From Combretum micranthum (lineage: Eukaryota; Streptophyta; Magnoliopsida; Myrtales; Combretaceae), in assembly GCA_024138025.1 (NCBI GenBank), contig JAMXBD010000823.1, positions 496,001 to 560,000 of the forward strand: a DNA stretch of 64,000 bases. Reading direction: 5' to 3'. Shown piece by piece: positions 23,428 to 36,165 of this stretch. The position numbers and the translations under genes were made by a program. The number at the start of each line of letters is the position of its first letter. The stretch's first letter is position 1. The notes beneath the pieces were generated by a model. The model had not been told where the DNA came from, did not search any database, and saw nothing but the letters and a program-made list of their open reading frames with translations.

Positions 23428-26400
23428 TGTCACGCCCCAAGGGGTACCGTAAACATGGCAGTCCACGTACACAATATTAAAGCCTAGAATGACTACCTCG
23501 ATCACGCAAAGGCTTCCATATCATGTACAAGGCGTACATCACAACCAAGGAAACGCATCGAAATAGCACAATTTATATTGATAATAAATAAGTAACAAGG
23601 CAAAGAAAATATAAAACATAAACATATTAAATTACAATCCTTAGGGGCATATCCCTCTATTGTCTTCAAATAAATATACTTCTTAGAATCAACATAACAC
23701 CAATCATATAAGTCATTACATATAAAGAACCTTATAAAATTACTTCATCTTATGATTCCATTTCCTTTATAGAAACTTAACATCCTTCCATGGCTTCCTT
23801 AATGTTATGATTCTCAATTTAAGTCATAGGTATACCTGTTTCAACAAAATCTATAGGGTTATAAGCTACAATAGCTTAGTGAGATATTCCTTTTCATTCG
23901 CACCATATTTTCAAACAAGTTCATTTAGACTTTCACACATATGCTATGCATACAATGCAACAATCACGTGATTATGCAAATATATATAGTTATCCGAAAA
24001 CCATATATAGAACGGATTTACCCCTTCGTATCGAAGGTTAGGGAATCGGGGTTGAAGATCCTCGATCTTCTACTGCTAGTCCCCAGGTCCTCACCCACAG
24101 CGTTCGGTTGGCTCGGCTCCGAACCTAGAGTAGCATTCCCCAGGCGATTTGGATCCTTTAGGAAGGAATATGGCCCGTGTCACCGCACGATCACAGCCAA
24201 TCAAACTCTACGCGTAGGAGTAGCAGCCTTCTGAAAGAGATGTGACTCGATAGATGCTATGCGTGAGTGTTTCATTTTTCTTAAGCCAAAGCTTATTAAG
24301 GTTTATTAGAGGGCGATCAATCAATTTAGCAATTAATAAGCAGTCATACAAGTAAGTAAACAAAATTATTTAAACAAGTAGTTTGAAGTTGCGATATTAT
24401 TAATTCTCATTTCACGTATAAACATAGAATCACATATATACTCATAATCCCCAATTCCCCAAATATATATCCATTTTTATCTTTTCTTAGTATACTCATG
24501 CCACTACTTTACAAGCACAAGCAAGGTAACGAAAATTAAGAAGAATAACCCACTCGTCCATTTCGTGATTCTTAGTTGTAGTAATCCTCAAGAAGGGTAA
24601 TCCCGTATCTTTCGTCACCTAGACAAAAGAAATACCCAGGATAATTATTTCATAGAAATTCTACTTGAACTTTCTAATTCTATTTCACTATGTCCGTCAA
24701 AATCGTGTAGAATGAAATTCCAATTTAAAATGGCCATAACTTGCTCATTTTAACTCGGAATTTCGCATATAATATACAGTTTTCTACCTATTCGAAAAGA
24801 TCTATCCATTTCTATGGTTATCTTTATCATATAAGATCATTTGGGTTTCGAAAACATTGGGTACAGATTTAAAACGAATATTTCTAGATTTTTGCAAAAC
24901 CATTTTCTAACTCAATCTTCATTTTAAAGAAAATCTTTTTGTAACAATATATATAAATATATATTTGATAAATACTTTGAGTATATAGGTAAGCTCACTT
25001 TATATGCAAAAATTCTAATGATAGTGTCTCAACAATTTATTTCATAAAACAATTCATTTTGAGTTGTTAAAACTTTAACTTTGATAATTTTTTCAAGTAT
25101 TTGAAGAAACTTTATATTTTCTTAGGTTGTTATAAATGAGTATATTCTTATTTTATTCTCTTCATTCTTTTTCCAAAAATGAGTAAATTTTCTTTTAACC
25201 TTAGTCTTTCATAAGTTTTACTTGTAGTGATAAAAGATCAAATTTATCAAAAGTGTATTAAGTTGTTGAAAACCTTTTTGTATTTATAATGGTTTTAGAA
25301 AATAAGTCTTGTCTTCTTATATTTATTATTTTAAAATATAATTTTTTGTTTTCTAAAACTTGTTCTTTTATTTCCTTTGAAAAAATTTTTCTTATTGATT
25401 AAAACCCTTTGTTTTTTTATTTTATCTTGTTTATATTATTTGAAAACAAGTTCTTTCTTTAGAAATTTGAAAATCATTATTTTTCCTAAGTGGGTTTATA
25501 ACTTTATGGGTTGAATTCATGTTAACTTTAAAAACTAGTTTGTTTCTTAGCTTTGTTATGGAGTGAAAAAGAGTTTAGATCTTAAGCTTTTTGTAAAAAT
25601 TTGAATATTAACAAATTATTTTACTAAAACTTAGGTTACCATAATATACAAAGAAAAATATTTATTTCTTATGTTTCCTTGGTAAATTATCTTTATTATT
25701 TAAAAAACATTGAGAAAACTCTATTTCTATGTTGTTGATAATAAACTCCATTATTTTGTGATAAATTACATAATAGAAAATTTAGTTTTAAGTTCCTTTA
25801 ATAAAGTAAAATTCTACTTTTAAATTAGTTGAGAACAATATCATTATGTAGATGCAAGTATTATGAGTATATAAAATAATAAGAATATAAGAAAATACTA
25901 GAAACAATTAATAAGCAAAATAAAAATATCAAGTATTGGGAACCTTAGCTTTATCAAGGTATCCCGTTAAGTATTGGGAGCCTTAACTTCATCAAGGCAT
26001 CCTAGGACTAAGAATGGACTAGTCCCAAAAGATTAAAGAAAATAAACAAAAGATTGTTTTGACTTAATATGGACAAGTCTAAGACTAGAAAGACTAGTCT
26101 TAAAGGAATAGCATGAATAAAATAAATTGCAAAGCATGAAATTAAATAAATAACAAATGAGCTTATATGGTCTAAAGATTATATATATATATACATAAAT
26201 ATATTTAGTTAGATATGAATAAGGAATTAGTATTATAACAACATATAAAATCAACATAACATAATAAATAGGAAGTTTATGTATAAGAACAAAACATGAA
26301 CATGTTGTTACTTTTACTATCATATGAGTTTCAAAACAACATCATAGTCATGTTAAGTTATATGACATGAGCAAATAAATAGTTTGGAAGAAATCTTTAC

Positions 26401-27732
26401 CTAAAGTGTTTATGTGGTTTGAAGATGGTAGTTGTAGAGAGAATTTTGTGAGTATTTGGTGAAAGAGAATTTTTCTAGAGGAAAATTTTGTGGAGAGAGT
26501 TTGTGTAGTGAATTTGAGAGAGTTTTGGTAGTAGAATGAATTGTGTGAAAGAATGAAGGAAGAAATGGGGTATTTATAAAATTTTGGAGTGAAAATTTAG
26601 ATGTAATAAAATAATTGAAAAAAAAATAAATGAGGGGAAGAGGGAGGAATGGCGCTGGCATGGTGAGGAAAGAGAGAGAGTGAGTTGATTTTGTTTATTA
26701 TTTTGTAAGAAAATAATTAATGTGTAAGATATGATGTGATATAAAAGTATTGGAAATATAAAAAGTAAAAAATAGATATATAGGTAGTAAGAAATAGGTG
26801 TAAAAAAAGTAAAGATAGTGAAATAGTAATGAATAGTAGGAATAGTACTTTGAATAGTAGACTGGACATATAAAATACTGGTAGTAATAAAAATACGCAT
26901 AATCAAGCTATATCTGTTATTTTTAGCTACCGAAAAATTCTAAAAAAACTGATATTTTTGAAAACCTTATTTAATTACGAGTCTTTTAGTGTTAATGAAA
27001 TATTTTTAGTGTTTCGAGCTCCGGAGCATGCTTTTCGAGAACTAATCCGGTTTGAGTTCGAAGGACACTCGAAATTCGCGAATGTGATATTTTTATGTTA
27101 CCTTATATTATTATGAACTATTATCAATAATTATTTTCATTTCATTGTCTAGGGTTTAAGAGCACGGGATTGCCGGATCTTAAACAATACGGTTTGTTGT
27201 AAGCTTCGTTGACTTTTAGGGTTCCGGTTTGATTTCTGTTTTGTTGAGTTATTCGTAAGATCAGACAATTTTGGAGTTTTGATCGTTTTATATTTTTAGC
27301 TCGATATCTATGGTTTATCTTATTTTATTTATGTTTATTTAATAGTTTTTAGTTCTCTGAATCGTTTAACCGAGTCTAGGGTTAAGAGTTGACTCAGTTT
27401 GACTTTTGTGGAATTTGAAATTTCTGATTCTGAAGTTTACCGAAGGATTTAAGATCTTATCATTTCGTTGTTGAGCGTTATTTGGATATATTGTCTTGAT
27501 TTACGTGTTAAGGAACGGTTAGGTGATTTGATTGATGTACGGATGTTGATTCCACCGATAATTGGATTTTCTATTTTGTTTTTTAGGATTCTCTCTTTCT
27601 TAGATTAAGAAATCTCGTTTTTGATCTTATTTAGAATTAATTTTTAACTTGGTTCAATTTTTAGGGTTTCGATTCCGATGTTTGACTCTTAGGATTATTT
27701 TCTAAGAATTATAAAATTTTCAGGGGTTTACA
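23428..27732 (-). mobile_element. Solo LTR, family A copy 2 (4305 bp), TSD TATCC
   Basis: On the plus strand it starts TGTCACGCCCCAAGG and ends AGGGGTTTACA, with perfect TATCC at 23423-23427 and 27733-27737. It follows the same block order as copy 1: TTAGTGAGATATTCC at about 23878, GGATTTACCCC at about 24014, a GC-rich stretch to 24230, the ACTCGGAATTTCGC block at 24724-24845, and the GGACTAAGAATGGACTAGTCC region at about 26010-26100. It is longer than copy 1, partly from a duplicated TATTGGGA(A/G)CCTTA segment near 25935-25985. Open frames up to about 110 codons are low-complexity and not genes. Confidence 0.82.
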
Positions 27733-28922
27733 TATCCACTGGTGTTCAATACTTTGTGTATCCTTCAAATCTAAAGGATCAAGGTATATGACCTATGCTT
27801 GCTGTTGGTGTAAGGACTTGCTATGCCTATATCTAAAATTGGCCTGCCAAGTTTTCCTGCCACATATAATACCTTATTGAAATCATATAATTAAATTTGA
27901 AAAATGTTGGATTTAACCATGATAAAACTGAATCTTTACAAAAACAACATTTCATCAAATTTCTCATCAGAGAATACCTATCTATGATAATAAACAAAGC
28001 TTCAAAGCTTAAATTACAAAACTCAAGCTCCACTAGGCCATAAAAAAAATATTACAAGTTTCAAAAACATAAATTCAATTCTAAACAAAATAAAATAAAA
28101 CACAACAATCTAACGCCTCTACTTCACTTCACTCCTCCTCTTAAAACTCTAGAAGCGCCCATACCCGAGTCAACCATCATCATCATCTATCAACACCTGA
28201 AAAGAAAATGATAGTGAGTCAAAGTCTAGTACGACAGTAACACAAAACACATGAAATGACACACAAACTTAATCTAATGTAATGCAACACCAAACAATTT
28301 ATATCTTTAATTTAAATGAACAAATCAATGCTAGAGCACTTACACTTCGAATCACGTCTCTAGGAATCTAGGAGTACTGAGTAACAGCAGCTACTTAGAG
28401 GGTTGATACAAGTAGTCTGGATACTTACATCTCATATATCTAATCGAAAAAGAGAAAATAACTTCATTTAGGGTTTACAACCGTTATGCATCTCTACTTT
28501 TCTCAGTCCATAATATAATACGACTAAACCAGTCTCATATACGTGAGCCATGTTATATTGCATTCCTTCGAGCCTAGTGGATGCTATTCCAATCCCGTTT
28601 GCTTTATCGGCTACCCACTAAGCCACTTATGGAATTCCATTGTATAATAGCATACCATTGCATCATGTAAGGTGTAGCCTAAGTGCCCAAACTACCGTAC
28701 TAGGCTTCAAACAAGGTTATCACTCTTCGGAACATATTCAACAATACAAGCATAAGAAAAAATCATTTATTAAGCCAAGTTTAAGTTTTAATTTTATTTA
28801 GAATGCCTATCCTAACATACAACATGCAAGTTACTACGTACCTTTCATAATGTCTGTAATCCAACAAAGGTCAGAAGATAGCTCAGAAGATAAGATAGAA
28901 GGTAGATTCAAGCATTAGTTCA

Positions 28923-29785
28923 CATGATTGTCAAACTTGCGAGTCTACTCGTACATTTCTACGAGTTTACGAGTTGTTGATGAGATTTCGATTCAACTCG
29001 CATACGAAATCGGTTTTTTAGTAAACTTGTAAGTAAAATCATAGAATGTAGTAGAATTGTGGTAAAATCGTAAAGTTGTAATTTTATACTTTTTTTTTCT
29101 ATTTGAACTTTAAAAATGAAATCAATTTAATATATTTAAATTTAGGGTTTCGGGGTTGGTTCTTGATATTTATCTTAATCTAACTTAATTTTAGTTTTTT
29201 TAAATTTTTTCTTTTTATTTCCTTTTATTTATATTTTTAGAGAGTTATTTTCTTTTAGGTTATATACTCTTATATGTTTTGAACAATTTGAATGAAAATT
29301 AAACTAATATATATAGCGCTATATTTTTTTACTTTTTAATAATTTTCTATACATAATTTATTGGCCATAAATGCAATGATTTTTGTGCAAATATATAGTG
29401 AACATGAAAATGTTCATTACTGCACAAAACTAGCTACTACACATGATAATTTAAATGATTTGCAATACATCTTAACAATTATAGATTATGAATCATCATT
29501 AATAAAATAATTATTTTAATATTAAAAATTGCACTAAATAGATTAATGACAGTATATGAATTATAATTGGTAAAACTTAAATTTTAGTTATATATAACTA
29601 ATTTTATATTAAATTCTTTTTTTTCATAATTTATTTAAAGTTTTTTAGTTTAGTAAGTACATTGATGGTTTTTGCAAGTAAATTTACATAAGCTGTAGAA
29701 TCTTACGATTCTACGTTTCGATTTTACGTTCGATTCTACGGATCCCTTAGCGATTATAGGTAGAAACTCGAGTTTGACAACCATG
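28923..29785. mobile_element. hAT-like non-autonomous element, 8-bp TSD with one mismatch
   Basis: Terminal inverted repeats are CATGATTGTCAAACTTG on the left and the complement of CGAGTTTGACAACCATG on the right. The flanks TTAGTTCA (28915-28922) and TTTGTTCA (29786-29793) agree at seven of eight positions, the length expected for hAT. The 863-bp body is AT-rich, without transposase. TACGA/CGATTCTACG-type repeats lie just inside both ends. It sits inside the family B LTR, whose homology resumes on either side, which supports the boundaries. Confidence 0.65.
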
Positions 29786-30944
29786 TTTGTTCATAAAATT
29801 AACTCATATAAGCAATTGAATTAATTATCCACTTATATCAAACTCATTTTAAAATCCTATTTGATTAGATACTAAGTTGGAACTTTGCCATGGATGTGAA
29901 AATCGTCTTATTAAAATATGGACAGTTATCCATTGTCTGTTAAAGTATTTTTTTTTTTTTTGCTCTTCTTAAAATCAGTTATTACAAAAACATCATCATA
30001 TCATTCATTTTCAAAATCTCTTATTTTTTTAACAAACAAACATTTGAAATAACACACTCTATATTATTGATGGTTTATCCTAATATATTAGTTTAAGACA
30101 ATTATTAGTTATTAAGTTTATTTTAACTTAATCCTAGCGAAATTGATTAGAATTAATCATTTAAGTCAATTTTCTATGTCAAGTTTATTAAACTTAATCC
30201 ACTAATTCATTTTAGCTCATTAAAATCTATTTGGTTAAGTTAAACTTAGATTTATTAGCTAAGTTCATTTTATAATTAAGATTCATTTTATGCTTAAATC
30301 TATGTTAAATCTAATTTATTAAACCCATTGAATCACTTAACTCAATATTAATTATATAAATTAACTAACATATCATATTAACTATCATTCATCCATTCCA
30401 TTTTATGAAGTTGAATGACTTTAATATAGGTGAAGCATTTTGGACTCATATGTTTAGATAATATACATCACAATTGAGGTGTTTGTACTTGCTAAATTTG
30501 TGTTTTAAAGGTCTTGGAAGGTTACTTAAGGTTAAGAAATGAATGGACTCAAGTTTCGTGCGATCTGATGAGAAAGGTGAAGTTAAGAGGAGGCTAGCAA
30601 AGAACATGAGTAGTAGCCAAGGGGATGTATCTCTTGTGTTCTATTACATGGACACATGTATTACCCGTGTTCTTTTAGAATTGAAAGAGTTTTAAGAACA
30701 GAGAGAGCATGGGTAGATACATTAACCCATGTTCTTGATTATGCTGTTTTGGAAAACATGTCTTTTTTGAGTTTTTGAGTTCAAAGAGAAGCACGGTTAG
30801 ATAAGGCAAGCCATGTTCTAGCCGTGCTTCTTCTTCGGTAGGTTAAATTTCACATATTTTGGAAATCTGAAAGGAGCACAACATAATATAGTGTCTCATG
30901 TTTACCTTGTGCTCTTTGCTCTATTTACTTCCTTCGAAACTTAT

Positions 30945-31095
30945 CTATTTTACTACTTACATTTTTTTCCAACATCTAAATCCTATACTCATCCTATTTT
31001 ACTACTTACATCATTTTTCCAACATCTAACATCCTATACTCATCCTATTTTACTACTTCCATCATTTTTCCAATATCTAACATCCTATACTCATC
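30945..31095 (+). repeat. Three tandem copies of a 49-51-bp unit
   Basis: The unit begins CTATTTTACTACTTAC and contains TTTTTCCAACATCTAA and CCTATACTCATC. The copies start near 30945, 30994 and 31045 and are nearly identical. They lie within the family B LTR and produce a repetitive 105-codon frame of no significance. Confidence 0.8.
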
Positions 31096-32165
31096 ATACA
31101 AACTTAGAATCATCATTTATAACATATATATATATATACATACATGTTTTTACTTCATATTTCATCAAATTCCTAATTCTAACATGCATGATCTTACTTA
31201 GGTTTTAACATAACTTCATATATAATAAGTTTACGAGTTTTATCTAAAATCCTACTCATAATTAACATCAATTCATCAAATACATGCATAAACAACTATT
31301 AAAACAATATAACTTAGATGTTTGTTGACCATAATTAGCTCGTCTTCCACCATATCTACTTACTTATTAGTTTTTGAGCTACGTCAAATTTGTTTCCACC
31401 TCTTATCTTCCTTTCTGACTTTATTTTCTCTCTTAATCTTTCTTAAAATTGAAATTTGAGTTTGGATGGAGGAAACAAAAGAGAAGAAGAAAGCTAGAGA
31501 AAGGGAAATGAAAGAGAAAGAAAAGGAAAGGAAAAAGAAACGGATAAGGGATAGATAGGATAAAAGGGAAAAGAAAAGAAAAAGAAAAAGATTAAAAGAT
31601 ATTTGTTAGGATAGGGTATTAGGTTTAAAACTTTTTTATAATTAATTTAAGGATTGCAAATGATTAGAAAATAATTTGAGAATATATATTATTAGAAATT
31701 AATAACAAGATAAAGAAATATAGTTTAGAAATCTAATTTGTAAGAAATTGCTATTTAGTTTGGGTCTAGGCTTAAAAACTGATACTTTTACATAAGCTGT
31801 TGATTCCAAAAATTATAGGGATTTAAGAAATGAAGATTAAATTAAAGTTCAAGGGTTCAAGAGTCTAATTAAATATTTAAATTGAATGTTTAAGAGTTTA
31901 TGACTCATATATAAAGAAAATAGGTTATATTTGAAAATTTTGGAAAATATTATGAAATTCAATTTGTCAAAAGAGATAGATAAAACAATTAAACAATTTT
32001 GAAAAGAATATTTGAAATCTCAAATTTCAACTTAATCTATTTACTAATTTAATTATATTAAATTATCTTTTCTTTTTCTGGTGTTTACTTATTTTGTTTA
32101 TTTTGAACTATCTAAATTAAATTTCTAATTTATACGGCGGTTTGAGATATTTCAGTTGCTAAATA

Positions 32166-32601
32166 TACAAATTGTTCTATGAGGGAAAAAAAAAAAAAAA
32201 AAAGAAATAGTAGTCTTATTCGAGACAAGGGGTGCCCTTGCATCTGAAGCGACAAGAACAAGACTTTGATCTATAAATCATGTTCTTCGATTATATCGTA
32301 ATTGGTTAAGTGCCAATTCAATACTCTATTGAATTATAAACGTCAATGTTTTTCTTTTTTTTTTTGGGCCAAAATATAAACGTCAATGTTATTAACCAAT
32401 TAACTTGTAACCTTAAACTAAATAATATGGTGCAGATCAATTAAGACAACACGTCTTTACTAGGAGTGCAATACGTATTGTTATGAAAAATACTAAAATA
32501 TTAATTATATCAAATTAATTACTAAAATATTAACAAAAAATCACATCATGAAAATGAGATGTAGAAAATTATAAAAAAAAATCTAAAAGTCTTAACTTCT
32601 A
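32166..32601. other. Intergenic, no gene seen
   Basis: A poly-A run (about 32189-32208) is followed by unremarkable AT-rich DNA. A short duplicated ATAAACGTCAATGTT flanks a T-run at 32336-32390. Confidence 0.4.
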
Positions 32602-32777
32602 GGGGTAAGTTCATTTAAGATCCAAACGTTTGAAGAAATAGGTCAATTTAGATCCTCAATGATAACGTCAACAGAAGAGAATACTTAATCAGTACATTTT
32701 TCTCTTGTTAATACGTGTCTTGAGAACTTAAATTGATCTATTTTTTCAAATGTTGAGATCTTAAATGAATTTACCCT
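32602..32777. mobile_element. Small fold-back MITE-like element
   Basis: The left arm GGGGTAAGTTCATTTAAGAT and the reverse complement of the right arm AGGGTAAATTCATTTAAGAT form inverted repeats of about 50 bp that continue through a TAGGTCAATTTA/TAGATCAATTTA match. It is about 176 bp long with no coding capacity. The (G)GGTAA(A/G)TT terminus recalls the element at 10512, but no clear 9-bp duplication was found here. Confidence 0.5.
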
Positions 32778-33633
32778 CAAATGTTGAAACCTTTTAATGT
32801 AGCCATGAAAAGACTTTTTTTTTTTTTTTTTATCAGTTTCTCTAGAAGAAGATAATTCAAATCTTTTCGAATTGTGGTTGATCTATTAATGGAAATGGAC
32901 CAATGAGCTTTAGTTGTAGGTCAAACCAAAAAATTTATTTATATATTTAAAGCTGTCCATAAACTAAAAGAGTTTTGCAAGCTCTCATTGGTAGGAAAGG
33001 CTCAAATTTGAAGACATAGCCTGCCCCTCCCCGACATCACCAATCTTCAATTTCATTTTTTCCCCTTAATATTTTGATCTAAAACTATATTTAAATTAAT
33101 ATTGTTTTAAATGAAATTCATTTAATATTTTATTTATTTTCTTCTTTATATGTTATTTTCTAGGAAAAAGTAATCTAATGTGGCAAGCTAAGGCGGTATC
33201 CTTATACATTTTATTTCACTACATTGACATGTGTCATTGCTCGTTTGCTCTTAATACTAGTTTAGCATTAACTGGGTGAAGCAAGGTAATGACTTCTTAA
33301 AGATTAATTAAATATTAAATTTTACCCTTGAATATTTTATCTATTTAATGGAAGTGTCTAGTTTTCAAATACAAAATAAAACATTATTTAAAGAAAAATT
33401 CAATGATCAAATCCATTTTATTATAGTATTAGTCTCATAAACTATTGAACGACTTGAATTTATATATACCCATGATCAAATTATTAAAATACCTATTTCA
33501 CTAACTTTTACGATCATTTCAATAGTCAGAGGTAAGGGTAAACGTGATGCAGTTTGGTTTGATGCACCAATTAAACCAAATTGAACTGTATATTTTGTCG
33601 GAAAAATGGTTTTGTCTAGTTTGGTTCATGGTT
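32778..33633. other. Intergenic, no gene seen
   Basis: AT-rich DNA with T-runs near 32817-32831. Nothing recognised. Confidence 0.4.
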
Positions 33634-33783
33634 TGAACCATTTTTTTTTCATTCTTAAAAAAAAAAAAACACATTTTACGTATCAAATACATATTTCTTA
33701 TCACTAATAAAATATACAAGCAGTAATATTTAAAATTAATTATTTAAGCAAATAATTAATGTCTAATAGTGGGGAGAGATTTC
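33634..33783 (+). repeat. Direct repeat, copy 1 (partner 34253-34410)
   Basis: Starts TGAACCATTTTTTTTTC and includes AAATACATATTTCTTA, ATTAATTATTTAAGC and TAGTGGGGAGAGATTTC. The partner copy follows about 620 bp later in the same orientation. The surroundings contain TTTGGTT/AACCAAA motifs typical of small inverted-repeat elements. Confidence 0.65.
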
Positions 33784-34252
33784 GTTGTTTGTTAAAAAAA
33801 TATAATCATGTGCTAGTCCTATTATATTAAATTATCTTGAACTACAATGATACACTAGTTTTGATAAAATTAGAAATTTTGTCTTATCATCAGGTACAAA
33901 TTTCAACTTATTGCACTTTTACTCACAAATGAATACATAACTAGACAATATTTAGTATAGAATGTTCAAGACATTAAGGCAAAATTTTGAAAATTAGTGC
34001 ATTTGTAGACACAACACAACAATCAAAATATGATATGACCAATTTAATTCCATTTCCATGAAAAATGCATATCGAAATCAATAATTTAGAAAAAAAAATA
34101 GTTAAATTATTTTTAATAGAATAATTAAAAGCAATATAAGTTTGAGTTTTTTCTTTTATATGAAAAATGACTTAGTTCCTACCGTTTCATCAAACAGAAT
34201 TGCAAATGCCCGTTAGTCGTTGCCAAACCAAATCAGTTAATGATTCACCAAT

Positions 34253-34410
34253 TGAACCTTTTTTTTTTATTCTTAAAAAAAAAGATACATTCTACTAAGA
34301 CATATCAGATACATATTTCTTAACAATAATAAAAATTCAAGAGATAATATTTTAAATTAATTATTTATCCAAATAATTAAAATGTAAAACTTATAGTGGG
34401 AAGAGATTTC
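34253..34410 (+). repeat. Direct repeat, copy 2 (partner 33634-33783)
   Basis: Diverged copy of the preceding repeat, with TGAACCTTTTTTTTTTATTC, CAGATACATATTTCTTA and TAGTGGGAAGAGATTTC. Either a segmental duplication or two copies of one short element. Confidence 0.65.
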
Positions 34411-34824
34411 ATAATATGGAAAAAAATAATGATATTTTATAACATACTATAAATGATATTTCTTTATTCATATGTATATTGTTATTTATTTTTTATCCAC
34501 TTTATAGGATTTATATTAAAGAAATACTTCAACCCTTAAGAGAAATGTGTTTATTCTGTATACTCATAACTTCTTCCTCTGCTGTGTTGTATTTTTCAGC
34601 GAAGGGCATAACACCCTACCGACTATCTAGATTGTAATTCAGGCTCGTTGATTTGGTGGAATGGATGGTTTTGATTTTGAACTAAAAGGATTGAGTCTCA
34701 TCTATGAGGATGATTGCCTCATTGATTCTTCACATCAGTTTGATAATCATCTCTTAGGTTCTTTAGATCTATTTTTCTTTGTTTCAATCTTAGAGAAGTT
34801 TATGTTGTGTTTTGTAGTTCTTTA
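34411..34824. other. Spacer before copia element 2
   Basis: Contains a 61-codon frame (34661-34846) ending inside the next LTR. It has no recognisable domain and I do not call it a gene. Confidence 0.35.
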
Positions 34825-36165
34825 TGTTGGTTTCTCTCAATATTGATTTTGATGATAACAAAAAGGATTAAGTAATTACTAACAAATTTATTAAGTGTGC
34901 AGTACTTAAATGTGATAAAAGTTGGTTTATGAAAATATATTCAAAAGAGACTTAATTCAGAACATATATCAGAAAGTGTAGAAAGTTTTTTTTTCAAGAA
35001 CAAATGAATAGTCAGAAGGTACTTCACTGGTTTACAAGATTTTTAAACAGTCAGAAAGCAAATCAAAGGCTACACCTGCAACTTGTAAATGTTGCAAAAC
35101 ACAAACATAAAGTTTGATATATGATTTTTCTTGATTAAATCGTTGTTTTGAAGACCCAGCTCCAAAGTTGAGTGTATTTGGATAATACATTCGATTATGT
35201 TTCACAAAGTTGGTTTAAATATCCATGGGGATTCAAGTTTTAATTGGATTAAAGCTTATTTTTTTTGGAAAGATAATGTTTTGACCGCAAACAAATCACG
35301 TGGTCAAGAAGAATTACATCTCAACAATTTATTCAAGTTTTTCTTTAGAAATATAGAAGACATGATCCAGATTTATGCGAGGAGATTATCTGATGAATAT
35401 TTATCCATACAAGGAATTCAACAAATATAGAAGATACGATTCTATTTTCAAGTGAATAGTATCATATGAAAGTTTTCAATAAGAACACGTCAACAACGTC
35501 CTAAATCAATTAAAAAATTTAAGATAAAGTTCATTATCTCAGATGTTTAGTATTCAACCTTATCTATTGAAGCAAATCAAGAAATAACAACAACAAGATA
35601 ACAATTTATTCAAATTTTCAGTTGAAGAAGACTAAACAAGCTAATCCTATTCAAAAAATGCGCACAATATCAGGAGTTAAGTTTATCAACTTCAAGTTCT
35701 AGCCATTGGAAGAAATAAAAATAAATATACACGCCTAAAACAGAGAAGTAGTAGAACAATCACATAAAAAAGCTCAAGCAAACAAAAAGCCACGAAATTC
35801 ATCTTTAATTCGAGCAAATCTTTGTTATTCTTATTGTTTCTACTATTCGAAATTTTGAGGATTCACATTCTCTTTCCTCTGATTTAGATTTATTCACTTT
35901 GTGTGAGATTAAGAGTTACAAGTAGGTTAAGTAGATTAATTGTTAGCTTAAGGAGAAGCTTGGAGAATCAAGCTGAGTGCATTGTAGCCTAGTACTTTAG
36001 CAAAGACAACTTGTAACTTATTGATTATTGATTGGATAGTGGAATATATCAGTATGGAATACCAGATCCCTGACTTGGTGTTGGAAGAGAGGAATGACGC
36101 TCAAGGCGGAACCTCTATAAATCGATTTTACACTCCTACTCTCTTATCTCTCTTTATTTTGTGCA
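34825..36165 (+). repeat. 5' LTR of copia element 2
   Basis: Starts TGTTGGTTTCTCTCAATATT. The end is placed at TTTTGTGCA because gag-like sequence begins right after. A TATA-like CTCTATAAATCG (about 36113-36124) lies close to the end, where Sireviruses have a similar motif. No second copy is available to confirm the boundaries. Confidence 0.6.

Larger units (their letters stand above)
27809..32165 (-). mobile_element. Family B long LTR, right end truncated, carries a hAT-like element
   Basis: Starts TGTAAGGACTTGC on the plus strand. Its reverse complement aligns in order with the family B LTR at 40426-44883: the terminal GTCCTTACA, a GATGATGATG...GACTCGGGT stretch (28160-28200), TTAGGATAGGCAT (28805-28820), the TTAATTCTAATCAATTT region (30120-30180), a purine-rich block (31430-31600), and GAAATATCTCAAACC...AGAAAT near 32100-32150. 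Homology stops about 32165, before the expected GGGGCTTACA end, just ahead of an A-run. The right end is therefore lost and no target duplication can be tested. A hAT-like element (28923-29785) interrupts it. Confidence 0.65.

Noticed and set aside
23941..24234. 97-codon frame including a relatively GC-rich stretch
   Set aside because: Lies over the GC-rich conserved stretch of family A copy 2, equivalent to 13400-13630 in copy 1, where the frame is broken.
34661..34846. 61-codon acidic frame that looks gene-like
   Set aside because: No recognisable domain, no exon support, and it runs into the copia LTR starting at 34825.
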